This document shows positions 25,866 through 35,882 of a stretch of 64,000 nucleotides of DNA, in pieces (positions within the stretch are counted from its first letter, which is position 1; each line of letters opens with the position of its first letter). The notes under the pieces are model-generated. The model was not told the DNA's origin. It did not search any database and worked only from the letters and a program-made list of their open reading frames with translations. The stretch comes from Micromonospora cathayae (lineage in GTDB: Bacteria; Actinomycetota; Actinomycetes; Mycobacteriales; Micromonosporaceae): NCBI RefSeq assembly GCF_028993575.1, contig NZ_CP118615.1, positions 4,431,001 through 4,495,000 on the forward strand. The letters run 5' to 3'. Position numbers and translations under genes: made by a program.

Positions 25866-28280
25866 GTGTCGGAGAGCGGGCGGGAAGCGCTGCTGCGGTT
25901 CGTGGACGAACTCCGGCGGCTCCGGCAGGTCGCCGGTGGGCCGTCGCTGAACGCGCTGGTCGCGGTGGCCGCCCACCGGGGCCGTCCACTGGCCCGCTCC
26001 ACCCTCAGCGACAAGCTCAACGCCAAGTCGTTGCCGGAGTGGGACTTCGTCGTCGGGTACGTCGACGCCTGCGCCGCGTACGCCGCGCAACTCGGGATCG
26101 ACCTGCCGGCGGACCTGACCGACCTGGCCCGGTGGGACGCCGCGCACTGGCGACTGTTGCGGGCGGCCGACGCGACCCGGGCCGAGCACCGGCTGGCCGC
26201 CCAGGCCCGCACCGAACTGGGCCGCCAGGCCCGCACCGGCGGGACACCGGTGCCGGACACCCCGGCGGGACAGACCCGACCGTGGGTGGTGCCCCGGCAG
26301 TTGCCGGCGGCGGTCCGGCACTTCGTCGGACGGTCCGCCCCCCTCGCCGCGCTGAGCAGCCTGGCCGACGGCCCGGCCGACACGGTGGTCATCTCCGCGA
26401 TCGGCGGTACGGCGGGGGTCGGCAAGACCGCCCTCGCCGTGCACTGGGCGCACCAGGTGGCCGACCGGTTCCCCGACGGCCAGCTCTACGTCAACCTGCG
26501 TGGCTTCGACCCGGACGGCAACCTGCTCGACCCGGCCGAGGCGCTCGGCGGTTTCCTGGAGGCGCTGGCCGTACCGGCGCACCGGATCCCCGCCGGGCTG
26601 CCCGCGCAGGCGGCGCTGTTCCGCAGCCTGCTGGCCGGGCGGCGGATGCTGGTCGTGCTGGACAACGCGCGCCACGCAGACCAGGTCCGGCCGCTGCTGC
26701 CCGGCACCCCGGGCAGTCTGGTGCTGGTGACCAGCCGGCACCAACTGCCGGGGCTGGTCGCCACCGAGGGCGCGCATCCGCTGGTACTGGACCTGCTGTC
26801 GCCGGCCGAGGCGCGCGACCTGCTGGCCCGGCGGGTCGGCGGCCGGCGGGTGGCCGACGAACCGGAGGCGGTGGACCGGATCGTCGACGCGTCGGCCCGG
26901 CTGCCGCTGGCCCTGGCCATCGTGTCGGCGCGCGCCGCCACCCACCCGGGTTTCCCGCTCGCCCGGCTCGCCGAGGAACTGACCGACTCCCGCCTGGACG
27001 CCCTCTGCGGCGGGGACACCGGCACCGACGTCCGGGCGGTGCTGTCCTGGTCGTACCGGAGTCTGGACCCGTCGGCGGCGGCGCTGTTCCGGCGGCTGGG
27101 CCTGCACCCCGGACCGGACCTGTCGGTCGCCGCCGCCGCGAGCCTCGCGGCGCAGCCGGTCGACCGGGTACGGCCGGTGCTGGCCGCGCTGACCAGGGCG
27201 AACCTGCTCACCGAGCACACCCCCGGCCGGTACCTGCTGCACGACCTGCTCGCCGCGTACGCCGCCGAACAGGCCCGGACCGTCGACCCGGAACCGGACC
27301 GGCGGGCCGCCGTGGGCCGGCTGCTCGACCACTACCTGCACACCGCCCACCGCGCCGACCTGCTGCTGCACCAGCACCGGGACCCGGTCGACCTGTCGGC
27401 GGCCCGGACCGGCACGACGGTGCCGGAGCTGGTCGACCGGGACGGGGCGTGGGCCTGGCTCAGCGCCGAGCATCGCACCCTGCTGGCCGCCGTCATGCTG
27501 GCGGAGGCCGACGGTTTCGACGCGCACGCCTGGCAGATCGCCTGGTGCGTGAACACCTACCTGGACCGGGTGGGCGCCTGGCGGGACCAGTCGACCGCAC
27601 AGCAGGTGGCGCTGCGGGCCGCCGCGCGGGCCGGGGACCGTAACGGGCAGGCGCGGGCGCACCGCAACCGCGCGGTGGCGTGCCTGCGGTTGGGCGGCCA
27701 TGACGAGGCCCGCGCGCACCTGGACCGGGCCGTCGAGCTGTACGACGCCCTCGGTGACCTGGTCGGTGGGGCACGGGCCCAGCTCAACCTGGGCAACGTG
27801 GCGGAACGGCTGGGCGAGCACCGGCGGGCCCTCGCGCACGCGCAGCGGGCCTACGACCTGTTCGAGGCGGCCGGCCACGACCACGGGCAGGCCAACGCGC
27901 TGAACAACATCGGCTGGTGCCACGGCCAGCTCGGTGACCACCAGCGGGCGCTGGACTACTGCCGGCGGGCGCTGACCCAGCAGCAGCGGGTGGGTAACCG
28001 GTACTGGGAGGCGCACACCTGGGACAGCGTCGGCACCGCCCACCACCATCTCGGCGAGTACCCGCAGGCCGTCGAGTGCTACACCAGCGCGCTGGCGATC
28101 TACCGGGAGGTGGGCGAACGGTACTTCGAGGCCACCACCCTGACCCACCTGGGCGACACCTGGTGTGCCGCCGGTGACCCCGAGCAGGCGCGTACCGCCT
28201 GGCGACAGGCGGTCGACGTCCTCGACCGGCTCGGCCACCCGGACGCCGCGCAGGTCCGGGCCCGGCTCGACGGCCGCTGA
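25866..28280 (+). CDS. STAND ATPase with NB-ARC and TPR domains
   Basis: 804 residues from GTG 25866, chosen for GGGGAGG 8 nt upstream; an ATG at 25797 is in frame but has no ribosome site. N-terminal 110 residues are helical, with STLSDKLNAKSLPEWDFV, a pattern shared by actinomycete STAND regulators. Then an NB-ARC domain: P-loop GTAGVGKTALA, Walker B-like RMLVVLDNA, VLVTSR. The C-terminal 250 residues are TPRs (GDHQRALDYCRRALTQQQRV, GEYPQAVECYTSALAIYREV). Similar to the ATPase-TPR part of AfsR-type proteins but without a SARP domain. Probable signal-transducing switch; stimulus unknown. Confidence 0.88.
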   Translation: MSESGREALLRFVDELRRLRQVAGGPSLNALVAVAAHRGRPLARSTLSDKLNAKSLPEWDFVVGYVDACAAYAAQLGIDLPADLTDLARWDAAHWRLLRAADATRAEHRLAAQARTELGRQARTGGTPVPDTPAGQTRPWVVPRQLPAAVRHFVGRSAPLAALSSLADGPADTVVISAIGGTAGVGKTALAVHWAHQVADRFPDGQLYVNLRGFDPDGNLLDPAEALGGFLEALAVPAHRIPAGLPAQAALFRSLLAGRRMLVVLDNARHADQVRPLLPGTPGSLVLVTSRHQLPGLVATEGAHPLVLDLLSPAEARDLLARRVGGRRVADEPEAVDRIVDASARLPLALAIVSARAATHPGFPLARLAEELTDSRLDALCGGDTGTDVRAVLSWSYRSLDPSAAALFRRLGLHPGPDLSVAAAASLAAQPVDRVRPVLAALTRANLLTEHTPGRYLLHDLLAAYAAEQARTVDPEPDRRAAVGRLLDHYLHTAHRADLLLHQHRDPVDLSAARTGTTVPELVDRDGAWAWLSAEHRTLLAAVMLAEADGFDAHAWQIAWCVNTYLDRVGAWRDQSTAQQVALRAAARAGDRNGQARAHRNRAVACLRLGGHDEARAHLDRAVELYDALGDLVGGARAQLNLGNVAERLGEHRRALAHAQRAYDLFEAAGHDHGQANALNNIGWCHGQLGDHQRALDYCRRALTQQQRVGNRYWEAHTWDSVGTAHHHLGEYPQAVECYTSALAIYREVGERYFEATTLTHLGDTWCAAGDPEQARTAWRQAVDVLDRLGHPDAAQVRARLDGR

Positions 28281-28308
28281 GCACCCCCGATGGCTGTCGC
28301 CCACCGCG

Positions 28309-28340
28309 CCCGGCCGACGGCCGCCGGCCGTCGAGCCGGG
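28309..28340. terminator. Bidirectional terminator hairpin
   Basis: CCCGGC+CGACGGCC (28309-28322) pairs with GGCCGTCG+GCCGGG (28326-28340, one bulged A) around a 3-nt loop, between two convergent genes. Confidence 0.85.
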
Positions 28341-28347
28341 TCCTCGG

Positions 28348-30033
28348 TCAGCCGGCGTACAGCTCCACCTGGGCGAGCTGGCCGGCGGGCCATCCGGTGT
28401 TGCCGGTGACGTGGACCCGCACGTACCGGGTGGCGGTGCCGGGCAGGGTGATCGTCACCTGGTTGCCGGTGGCGGGGTCGAAGACCCGGCCGGCCGACCC
28501 GGCCAGTGTGCCGAAGGTGGTGCCGTCGGTGCTGCCCTGCACGGACAGGGTCTGGGTGCGTCGTTCCCAGCCGGCCGGCAGGGCCAGCACCAGTCGGGTC
28601 ACCGGCTGGTTGCCGCCCAGGTCGACCTGCCACCACTGGGGGAACGCGCCGTTGGCCGACTCCCAGTAGCTGCCCCGGTCGCCGTCGACCGCGTTCCCGG
28701 GCGGGTACGGGCCGTTCTGGCTGCTGCTGGCGGTGGCCGGCCGGCCGGCGGCGAGGTTGCCCCCGGGCGGTGGTGGCGTGCCGACCACCGGCGGGGTGGG
28801 CCGGACCGGGGTCAGCGCGAGCTGACCCTTGAGCATCCGGCCGCCGTCGGCGGTGATCCGTAGGTAGTAGTCGGCGGAGCAGAAGGTGCCGTCCTCGTCG
28901 AGGGCCCGGATGCCGACGCCGGCCGGCGTGGTCGCCTGCGTCTCGCTGGTCTTGGCGATCTGGTTGCCCTCGTTGTACTCGTCGAACATGGACACGTACA
29001 GGCCCTGGGCGGGCAGCCGGATCATGTTGTAGAGGTGCCGCCAGTAGAAGTCGCCGTGCCGGCGGTGCCCGGCCGACAGGTCGCCGGGCATCACACAGGG
29101 CTGGTAGTCGATGCCGTGCGCGGCGCAGTCGGCCAGGTCGGGGACGTTGACGTTGGTGTGGAACCAGTCCAGCCCGTCCAGGGTGCCGGTCCGGCCGACC
29201 ATCCACGGCGAGAGCATGTCGAACGCGTGGTACACCTCGGAGAAGCCGGGCCGGGAGTCGTTGATGCCCTGCCGCCAGTACGTCGGCACGCCGCCGATGA
29301 CGTAGCAGCCCTGCGCCTTGAACCAGCGCACCACGTCCAGGCAGGGGGCCGGGGCGAACGGTCGGCCGTCGTCGTTGAACCCGAACCCCCAGATGCAGAC
29401 GACCGGTCTGCCGTTCTGCCGCGCGTACGCCGGGGAGGCGGTGTGCGCGGACATCTTCGTCGTCCAGTCCTCCTTGAGCTGGGACTGCATCGCGGTCCAA
29501 CTCGTCACGTCGTACATGACGTAGAACTTGCGGCCGTACCGTTCGGCGGCGCTGCGGACCTTGACCGCCATCGCGTCCCGGGTCGGTCCCTCGTCGCCGA
29601 ACGGGTTGAACCGCTGCAACGCGGCGGTGTCGCAGCCGTGCTCGCGCATCCACCGGAAGTGGGTGTCCACGGTCTGCTGGTCGTAGGAGGAGAACAGCCG
29701 GGCCGGCTGGCCGTTGCCGAGCGCCGGGTACGCGGTGGAGTAGCCGTGCGTGTAGTCCCGCATGTCCGGCCAGGAGACGATGGTGGTGTTGGCCGGCGAG
29801 GGCGGCTGGAAGCGGTCCCGGCTCCAGTGCCACCAGCCGCCGATCGGCGCGCCGTCACCGGGGCAACTGAACCAGCCCTGGTAGCCGACGGTGATCTTGC
29901 CGACCACGTCGCCGGGCGGGCTGGCCGCGGCGGCGGACGCGATGCCGCCCGGCATCAGGTCGCGGGGCGGGACGGCGGCCAGTGCGGTTCCGGCCGCCAC
30001 GGATCCGATGAGCGTACGGCGGGTGAGTCCCAT
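28348..30033 (-). CDS. Secreted GH71/99-like glycoside hydrolase with discoidin domain
   Basis: 561 residues. Tat-like signal MGLTRRTLIGSVAAG. Catalytic part about 47-400 shows landmarks of the GH71/99-like group: VGYQGWFSCPGDG, WWHWSRD, LFSSYDQQTVDTHFRWM, AALQRFNPFGDE and the acidic SMFDEYNEGNQI. A Pro/Gly linker leads to an F5/8 type C (discoidin/CBM32-like) module at about 425-561. GH71 enzymes cut alpha-1,3-glucan and GH99 enzymes cut alpha-mannosides; four GH87-type genes beside it favour alpha-glucan, but this is inference. Its discoidin module closely resembles those in the neighbouring GH87 proteins. Ribosome site GAGGAGGGATC lies just upstream of ATG 30033. Confidence 0.85.
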   Translation of the reverse strand: MGLTRRTLIGSVAAGTALAAVPPRDLMPGGIASAAAASPPGDVVGKITVGYQGWFSCPGDGAPIGGWWHWSRDRFQPPSPANTTIVSWPDMRDYTHGYSTAYPALGNGQPARLFSSYDQQTVDTHFRWMREHGCDTAALQRFNPFGDEGPTRDAMAVKVRSAAERYGRKFYVMYDVTSWTAMQSQLKEDWTTKMSAHTASPAYARQNGRPVVCIWGFGFNDDGRPFAPAPCLDVVRWFKAQGCYVIGGVPTYWRQGINDSRPGFSEVYHAFDMLSPWMVGRTGTLDGLDWFHTNVNVPDLADCAAHGIDYQPCVMPGDLSAGHRRHGDFYWRHLYNMIRLPAQGLYVSMFDEYNEGNQIAKTSETQATTPAGVGIRALDEDGTFCSADYYLRITADGGRMLKGQLALTPVRPTPPVVGTPPPPGGNLAAGRPATASSSQNGPYPPGNAVDGDRGSYWESANGAFPQWWQVDLGGNQPVTRLVLALPAGWERRTQTLSVQGSTDGTTFGTLAGSAGRVFDPATGNQVTITLPGTATRYVRVHVTGNTGWPAGQLAQVELYAG

Positions 30034-30089
30034 GACGATCCCTCCTCATGAGGGCTGAGCGGAACGGACGGTTGTCGTGCGGGCAGGCC

Positions 30090-30133
30090 CGGCGTGGGAT
30101 GTCACCGTCGGCGAGCGGCGACATCCCACGCCG
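30090..30133 (-). terminator. Terminator hairpin, perfect 14-bp stem
   Basis: CGGCGTGGGATGTC (30090-30103) pairs perfectly with 30120-30133 around a 16-nt loop, just beyond the stop of the leftward GH87-type gene. Confidence 0.85.
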
Positions 30134-30146
30134 AGGATCACGGGGC

Positions 30147-33100
30147 TCAGCCGCCGGTGATGGCGAAGCTCGAGCCGGGTTGCGTGACGATGTGGCCGTC
30201 GGCCGAGTTGGTGATGGTGACGTTGGTCAGCCGGGCGTTGCCGCGCGCGCCGGCCATCGCCAGGATGCCGGCCCCGTGGTTCGACTTGTCGATCTTCACG
30301 TTGGTGACGGCGACGTTCGGCATGTTGCCGCCGCCGGTCTTGAACTGGATGCCGTCGTAGGTCGAGTCGTGGATCTCGGTGTCCCGGATGGTGACGCCGG
30401 TGATGTCGGAACCGGCCGGGAACAGCGTGATCGCCCCGAACTCCTGGTCCTCGTTCCAGAAGACGCCACCGCACCGGTAGAGCGCGTTGTTGGCGATCAG
30501 CGTGGTACCCGAGAACGGCAGCGGACTGTGGTCCGTCGCCAGCATGATGCCCGGGTAGTTCATCGTGTCGGAGATCAGGTTGTTCTCGATGGTGTTGCCG
30601 TAACCGCCGTAGACCGCGATGCCGTTCGCCCGCCAGGGCAGCTGGATGGTGTTGTTGACGAAGTGGTTGTCGTGCGCGACGTCCACCGTCGTGTCCTTGA
30701 CGCGGGGGTTGGCCCAGACCGCCAGGGCGTCGTCACCGGTGGTGCGGAACGACGAGTTGAACACCCGGGAGTTGCGGGTGCCGTTGGAGAAGTTGATGCC
30801 GTCGGCGTAGGTGTCGCGGATCCGCATGCCGCTGAACTCGAGGCCGTCCCCGGGGTTCCAGTACGCCGGGGTGTCCGAGTAGTCCCGGCCGACCCAGGCA
30901 CCGACGTTGACGTGTTCGATCCAGACGTTGCTGATCTTCGTGTTCCGGCCGAGCCGTCCGTTGATCCCGTGGCCGCGATGGGCCCGGTTGGTCGTCATGC
31001 CGAAGATGGCCAGGTCGGAGATCTGGGTGTTGTCGTCGATGTCGAAGCCGACGTTGCCCTCATGCGGATGGTTGATGTTGCCCACCACGTTCTGCGGCTC
31101 GGTCAGCGTGTAGAGCTGCGAGTGCCACATGCCGGCGCCCCGGACGGTGACGTTGCGGATGCCCTGCTGGTTGTACTGCCCCCGGTTCGGGTCCGGGGAG
31201 AGGATCTTCTGCTCCTGCCGCCACTGACCGGCCGGGATCCAGACGCAGCCGATGACGCCGTTCTGGTCGTCCGTGACGGCCCGCTGGATGGCGGCGGTGT
31301 CGTCGAGCCCGTCGTTCGGCACCGCCCCGTACGAGGTGATCGAGGTGCACTCGGCCGGCTTGCTGGCCGCAGGTGCCACCTGCTCCAGGTCGATGACGTC
31401 GATGACGTAGAACGCGGCCGTGTCGGTGGCGTCCCGTTGGAGCCGGAACCGGGTGCCGGCCGGGTAGGACTGCGCCAGCAGCGCGTGCGACTCGTCGAAC
31501 AACCGCCGCGCGTCGGCCTGCGGGGTGTTCGTCAGCGACTCGGTGTCGTCGGTGGTGCCGTAGAGCCAACTGTGCTTCGACGACAGGGTCAGCTTCCGGA
31601 CGAACGTGTCGTTGACGTAGAGGCTGATGCTGGCGTTGGTGCCGCCGCCGTTCGGGGCGTCCGGGATGGAGTTGCGCACCACGATGGAGTTGGCCGGGAT
31701 GGTCGAGGTGAACTCGACGAACTGCCCGGTGCCGGTCAGCCGCACCGACCTGCGGCCGGAGGACTCGGTGCCGAAGTTGGTGTGCCCGAACGTGCGCAGC
31801 GGGTCGGCCTCCAGCAGGGTGCCCTGGTAGCGGCCGGCCTCGGCCTCGTACGAGACCCACGGTGCCGCCGCGCCCCGCCCGACCACGATCGAACGGGAGA
31901 ACACGTTGTTGGCCTCGTTGGTCTCCGCGACGACGTTGGTGGCGTCGGCGGTGGCGGTGACGGTGGCCCCGCCGGCGGTGGCGGTCCAGGTGCCGCTGAC
32001 CGGCACGCTGACCGTTGCCCCGGCGGCCACCCCCGGGGTGGTGCCGTTCAGGGTGGTGCCGCCGACGACGAGCCGGGTGACCGAGGTGGCGCTGGTGCCG
32101 GTGATGCCCCGGTTGCGGACCGCCACGGTGAAGGAGACCGCCGCGCCGACCGCCGGGTTCGGCGGGTTGGGGGTGACGTCCACGACCTGGAGGTCGGGGC
32201 CGGGGGCCGGGGTGACCACCAGGTCGGTGGCGGCGGTGAAGGTGTTGTTGTCGTTGTTCTGCTCGGCGACCGTGTTGGCCGGGTCGACCACCGCCGAGAC
32301 GCGGTAGCTGCCCGCCGTCCGGGTGCCGACGGTCGCCGTGACGGTGGTGGTGGCACCGGCGGCGAGGGCCCCGACCGGGGCGCTGCCCACCACCGTGCCG
32401 CCCAGCCGGAAGTCCACCGTGGTAGCGCCCGCGGCGGCGGTGCCCGCGTTGCGGACCGTGGCCGACAGCGTGACCGGGGTGGCCTCGCTCGGCGTGGCCG
32501 GGGTCCAGCCCGCCGTGGTGACCACCAGGTCGGGGTTGGGCGCCCAGGCGCCCCGTACCTGGAGGTCGGCCACCTGCCCGCCCGGCGCGCCGGTGTTGCC
32601 GAGGAACCTCAGTTGCAGGTCGGCCACCCGACCGGTGACCGGGATCGTCACGGTGTTCTGGTTGCCCGACGGGCTGAAGGAGTAGTCGGCGGCAGCCTTC
32701 AGCGAGGTGAAGCCGCCGGCCGGGTCGGCGCGGCCGAGGACCTGGACGTTCTGGGTCCGGGGTCCCCAGACCGGGTCCGGGTTGAGCCTGATCACGATCG
32801 CGGTGAGGTCGGCGGTGGCGCCCAGCTTCACGGTGAGGGTGGCCGGGAACCCGGCGGACTCCCAGTACGAGGTGAGGCTGCCGTCGGTGGCATTGGCCGC
32901 GACGAAGGAGAACGTCGACGAGGACGCCTCGATCGGCTTGCCGGTGGCCAGGTTCGTGCCGCCCGGGTCACCGGGATCGACCGGGCCGCCGGCCACGCCG
33001 TAGACCTCGAACTCGGCGACCTGGGCGGCGGGCCAGCCGGTGTTGCCTGTGACGTGCACCCGTACGTACCGCACCCGGGTCGCGGCGACGTCGATGGTGA

Positions 33101-33512
33101 CGGTGTTGGCCGAGGCCGGGTCGAACACCCGCCCGGCCGACGCGGAGAGCGTGCCGAAGCTGCCGCCGTCGGCGCTGCCCTGCACGGCGAGGGTCTGCGT
33201 CCGGGTGCCCCAGTCGGTCGACGGTGGCAGCTTCAGCTTCACCTGGTCGATCTCGACGCTGCCGCCGAGGTCGACCTGGACCCACTGCGGGAACGCGTGC
33301 GACGGGCTCTCCCAGTAGGTGGCCGGGTTGCCGTCGGTGACGTGGGAGGCGACGTAGGGGCCGTTGGCCCCGCTCGCCGTGGCCGGTCGGCCGGCGGCCA
33401 GGTTGGGGCCGCCGGCCGCGAGCGCCGGGGTGGGCGCGAGCGCCGCGCCGCCGACCAGCGCGACCGCGAGGAAGCCGCCGACCAGCAGCCTGCGGATTCG
33501 GGTACGTGTCAT
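30147..33512 (-). CDS. Secreted GH87-type alpha-1,3-glucanase, multidomain
   Basis: 1121 residues from ATG 33510-33512, with GGAAGGA 5-6 nt upstream. Order: Sec signal (1-32), discoidin module (about 35-165), a second discoidin-like module (178-320), two CARDB domains (325-430, 440-545), a carbohydrate-binding-type module with YEAEAGRYQG (555-715), then a right-handed beta-helix (720-1121). The helix contains D904 (YADGINF) and D927/D928 (TTGDDALAVW), the Asp plus Asp-Asp pattern, 23-24 residues apart, of GH87 alpha-1,3-glucanase/mycodextranase. Secreted polymer degradation is expected. Monocistronic, with its own hairpin terminator. Confidence 0.85.
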   Translation of the reverse strand: MTRTRIRRLLVGGFLAVALVGGAALAPTPALAAGGPNLAAGRPATASGANGPYVASHVTDGNPATYWESPSHAFPQWVQVDLGGSVEIDQVKLKLPPSTDWGTRTQTLAVQGSADGGSFGTLSASAGRVFDPASANTVTIDVAATRVRYVRVHVTGNTGWPAAQVAEFEVYGVAGGPVDPGDPGGTNLATGKPIEASSSTFSFVAANATDGSLTSYWESAGFPATLTVKLGATADLTAIVIRLNPDPVWGPRTQNVQVLGRADPAGGFTSLKAAADYSFSPSGNQNTVTIPVTGRVADLQLRFLGNTGAPGGQVADLQVRGAWAPNPDLVVTTAGWTPATPSEATPVTLSATVRNAGTAAAGATTVDFRLGGTVVGSAPVGALAAGATTTVTATVGTRTAGSYRVSAVVDPANTVAEQNNDNNTFTAATDLVVTPAPGPDLQVVDVTPNPPNPAVGAAVSFTVAVRNRGITGTSATSVTRLVVGGTTLNGTTPGVAAGATVSVPVSGTWTATAGGATVTATADATNVVAETNEANNVFSRSIVVGRGAAAPWVSYEAEAGRYQGTLLEADPLRTFGHTNFGTESSGRRSVRLTGTGQFVEFTSTIPANSIVVRNSIPDAPNGGGTNASISLYVNDTFVRKLTLSSKHSWLYGTTDDTESLTNTPQADARRLFDESHALLAQSYPAGTRFRLQRDATDTAAFYVIDVIDLEQVAPAASKPAECTSITSYGAVPNDGLDDTAAIQRAVTDDQNGVIGCVWIPAGQWRQEQKILSPDPNRGQYNQQGIRNVTVRGAGMWHSQLYTLTEPQNVVGNINHPHEGNVGFDIDDNTQISDLAIFGMTTNRAHRGHGINGRLGRNTKISNVWIEHVNVGAWVGRDYSDTPAYWNPGDGLEFSGMRIRDTYADGINFSNGTRNSRVFNSSFRTTGDDALAVWANPRVKDTTVDVAHDNHFVNNTIQLPWRANGIAVYGGYGNTIENNLISDTMNYPGIMLATDHSPLPFSGTTLIANNALYRCGGVFWNEDQEFGAITLFPAGSDITGVTIRDTEIHDSTYDGIQFKTGGGNMPNVAVTNVKIDKSNHGAGILAMAGARGNARLTNVTITNSADGHIVTQPGSSFAITGG

Positions 33513-33839
33513 GACGTCCTTCCTGGAGCACCACAGAGATCCGGGCGTGCGGCGACAGGCCGGTCCGGGCACCGGGCGGCGCGCCGTACGCTGCGCCGCG
33601 CGGACGCCGGGAGGGGGAGAGGCGGGAGGCGGTGCCCAGGCCGCGACCGGACGACCACGCTTATTTCATCTGTCGATGCAGAGCTTGCACCTCTACGTCG
33701 ACTTCTTTCAGTGCGATGGGTCTCAATGTTTCAGACGGGATACGGATCCGTCAATGGTTGGGGTCGGCCGGCCCTGGAAGCACGGCGTCCCCGGCGCCGG
33801 AGTGGACGACCACCCTCGGCACCGGGGACGACCGGTGGG
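33513..33839. other. Intergenic region, 327 bp, between two leftward GH87-type genes
   Basis: Holds the promoter/leader of the 30147-33512 gene (a less GC-rich stretch at about 33655-33760 read leftward) and, at its right end, a hairpin for the upstream gene. No ORF with a ribosome site is visible. No clean -35/-10 pair can be assigned. Confidence 0.7.
33786..33830 (-). terminator. Possible terminator hairpin
   Basis: CGTCCCCGG (33786-33794) pairs perfectly with CCGGGGACG (33822-33830); the 27-nt loop is long. It follows the stop of the leftward 33840-35882 gene by 10 nt. Confidence 0.5.
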
Positions 33840-35882
33840 TCACCAGGCCGACGGCGGCGGTGGCGGCACGACCGGCGGGCGGTCGTCGCAGGTGATGGTG
33901 TTGGGCAACTGCCACGGGGCGAGCCAGCCGCCGTCGTTGCCGCCGAGGTCGGTCAGGCCGAACTCGGACCCGGCCGGGGTGAAGTGGAAGGAACCGCAGT
34001 TGTTGACGCCGACCGCGCCCACGTGTCGGGCGTCGACGTTGGCGAACGCGGCCGAACCGGCGGTACGGGCGCTCACCACCGAGGTCCCGGTCCCGTCCAC
34101 CCGGAGGTCCGAGAAGCGCACGTTCGTGATCGAGTACCGGTCCTTCACCGCCCACTCGCTGACCAGCATGACGGCGTTGTAGGTGCTGTCCAGGTAGTGG
34201 TCACCGACCACCCGGATGTCGGCGTCGATGCTGCGGTCCAGGGCGTAGAACCAGATCGCGCCCAGACCGATCTTCCAGTTCAGCTCGTAGGTGCCGGCGC
34301 GGACGGTGGTGTTGTCCCGGATCGACAGGTGCCCGGTGAACGGCTCCGCGCCGAACCGGGCGCCGACCTGGATCGCGCTGCCCTCCCGGACCGGGTCGGC
34401 CACCAGGTTGCCGGAGACCGTGTTGTCCGTGCCGCCGTAGAGGGCGATGCCGTTGGCGAGGACCGGCGACTGCACGGTGTTGCGGTCGATGGTGTTGCCG
34501 GCGTTGCCGACCTTCTCCGACCACATGGCGAGGGCGTCGTCGCCGGTGTTGCGGACGAAGTTGTTCCGGACGACGGAGTTGGTCACGCCGGTGTGGAGGT
34601 TCAGCCCGTCGGCGATCTGGTCCACGATGATGGTGTTGGTGACCCGTACGTCGGTCATCGGCCCGTCGAACCAGAGCCCCACCTTGGTGTGGCGCAGGTG
34701 GAGCCCGTCGATGCTGGAGTGGCTCAGCGCCCCGCCGACCCCGTTGACCTGGTCGGTGTCGATCCGCTCCCGGACGTCGCCCTCGACCGCGAAGCCGGAC
34801 AGGTGGACGTTGCGGCTGCCGCCCTCCGCCGCCGGCCGGCCGTAGAAGCCGACCCCGGTGTGCACCGAGCCGTCGGGGGCCGGGGTGTCCAGCGCGACCT
34901 CGCGGCCCTTGACCACGGTGTACCAGTTGCCGGCGCCCAGGATGGTGACGTCGTCCACGACGATGTGCCGGTTCACCTGGTACGTGCCGGGCGGCAGGTA
35001 GACCGGGAGCTTGGTCCGGTGGGCGACGGCGACCGCCCGGTCGATGGCGGCGGCGGAGTCCCGGCGACCGGTCGGGTCCGCCCCGAAGGCCAGCACGTTC
35101 GCCGCGACCGGCACGATGCGGGGCGGCCCGACCAGCTCCGAGTCGAGCAGGTCGATGACCGTCCAGGCGGCGACGCTGCGCCTTGGGACGGTCAGCCGCA
35201 GCACGCTGCCCGCCGGGTACGTCCGGTCGAGGCGCAGCCGCTGCTCGTCGTAGAAGTGGTGCGGCCGGAACGGCTTGGCGACCACCGGCGCGGGGGTGGT
35301 CTCCGCCGGCACGCAGGAGCACTCGGTGATCCACCAGTCCGGGTGCAGCAGGTCGGCGGTGGGGTCGTTGGTGAACGGGTACTGGTTGTACAGCCAGGCG
35401 TACTGCGAGGTGAGCGTCATGGTCCGGACCGGCCGGCGGTCGACCGAGACGTCCAGCGGCGCGGTGATGCCACCGCCGGTGGGCGCGTCCGGGATGCTGT
35501 ACCGGACGGTGACCGCGTTGGTTGCGGCTGGCAGGGTGAACTCGACGTACTGGCCGGGGGCGAGGCTGACCGCCCGGCGGCCGGACGCCTCCGAGGTCAG
35601 GGTGTACGGCGTCCGGTCCGGACCGATCGGTGTGCCGTCGGTCCGGGCGTGCTCCGCCTCCTGCTCGAGGAACCTGACGTCGGCACCCCGGCCGGCGACG
35701 AGCGCCGGGTCCAGGGCGGCCCGGGTGACCACCGGGACGGGGTTCGCGGGGGAGCCGCCGTGGGCGCGGGCGGTACCGACGCCGCCGCCGGTCACCGTGG
35801 TCGCCACGACGACGGCCAGGGTGGCCGCGACGGTTCGCCAGCGGGCCCGTCGATCCGGCCGGGTGGTGGTGGGTCGAGACAT
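33840..35882 (-). CDS. Secreted GH87-type alpha-1,3-glucanase, compact
   Basis: 680 residues. N-terminal Arg-rich signal peptide with a hydrophobic stretch (ATLAVVVATTVTGGGVG), then a carbohydrate-binding-type module at about 60-240 (LEQEAEHARTDGT, GQYVEFTLPA) and a beta-helix at about 245-670. Catalytic-type residues: D425 (IADGLNLH) and D448/D449 (NTGDDALAMW), same spacing as in its three paralogues. It lacks discoidin, CARDB and FN3 modules and has a short Pro-rich tail, so it is the minimal version of the family here. Start ATG 35880-35882. Divergent from the LacI gene at 36213. Confidence 0.83.
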   Translation of the reverse strand: MSRPTTTRPDRRARWRTVAATLAVVVATTVTGGGVGTARAHGGSPANPVPVVTRAALDPALVAGRGADVRFLEQEAEHARTDGTPIGPDRTPYTLTSEASGRRAVSLAPGQYVEFTLPAATNAVTVRYSIPDAPTGGGITAPLDVSVDRRPVRTMTLTSQYAWLYNQYPFTNDPTADLLHPDWWITECSCVPAETTPAPVVAKPFRPHHFYDEQRLRLDRTYPAGSVLRLTVPRRSVAAWTVIDLLDSELVGPPRIVPVAANVLAFGADPTGRRDSAAAIDRAVAVAHRTKLPVYLPPGTYQVNRHIVVDDVTILGAGNWYTVVKGREVALDTPAPDGSVHTGVGFYGRPAAEGGSRNVHLSGFAVEGDVRERIDTDQVNGVGGALSHSSIDGLHLRHTKVGLWFDGPMTDVRVTNTIIVDQIADGLNLHTGVTNSVVRNNFVRNTGDDALAMWSEKVGNAGNTIDRNTVQSPVLANGIALYGGTDNTVSGNLVADPVREGSAIQVGARFGAEPFTGHLSIRDNTTVRAGTYELNWKIGLGAIWFYALDRSIDADIRVVGDHYLDSTYNAVMLVSEWAVKDRYSITNVRFSDLRVDGTGTSVVSARTAGSAAFANVDARHVGAVGVNNCGSFHFTPAGSEFGLTDLGGNDGGWLAPWQLPNTITCDDRPPVVPPPPPSAW

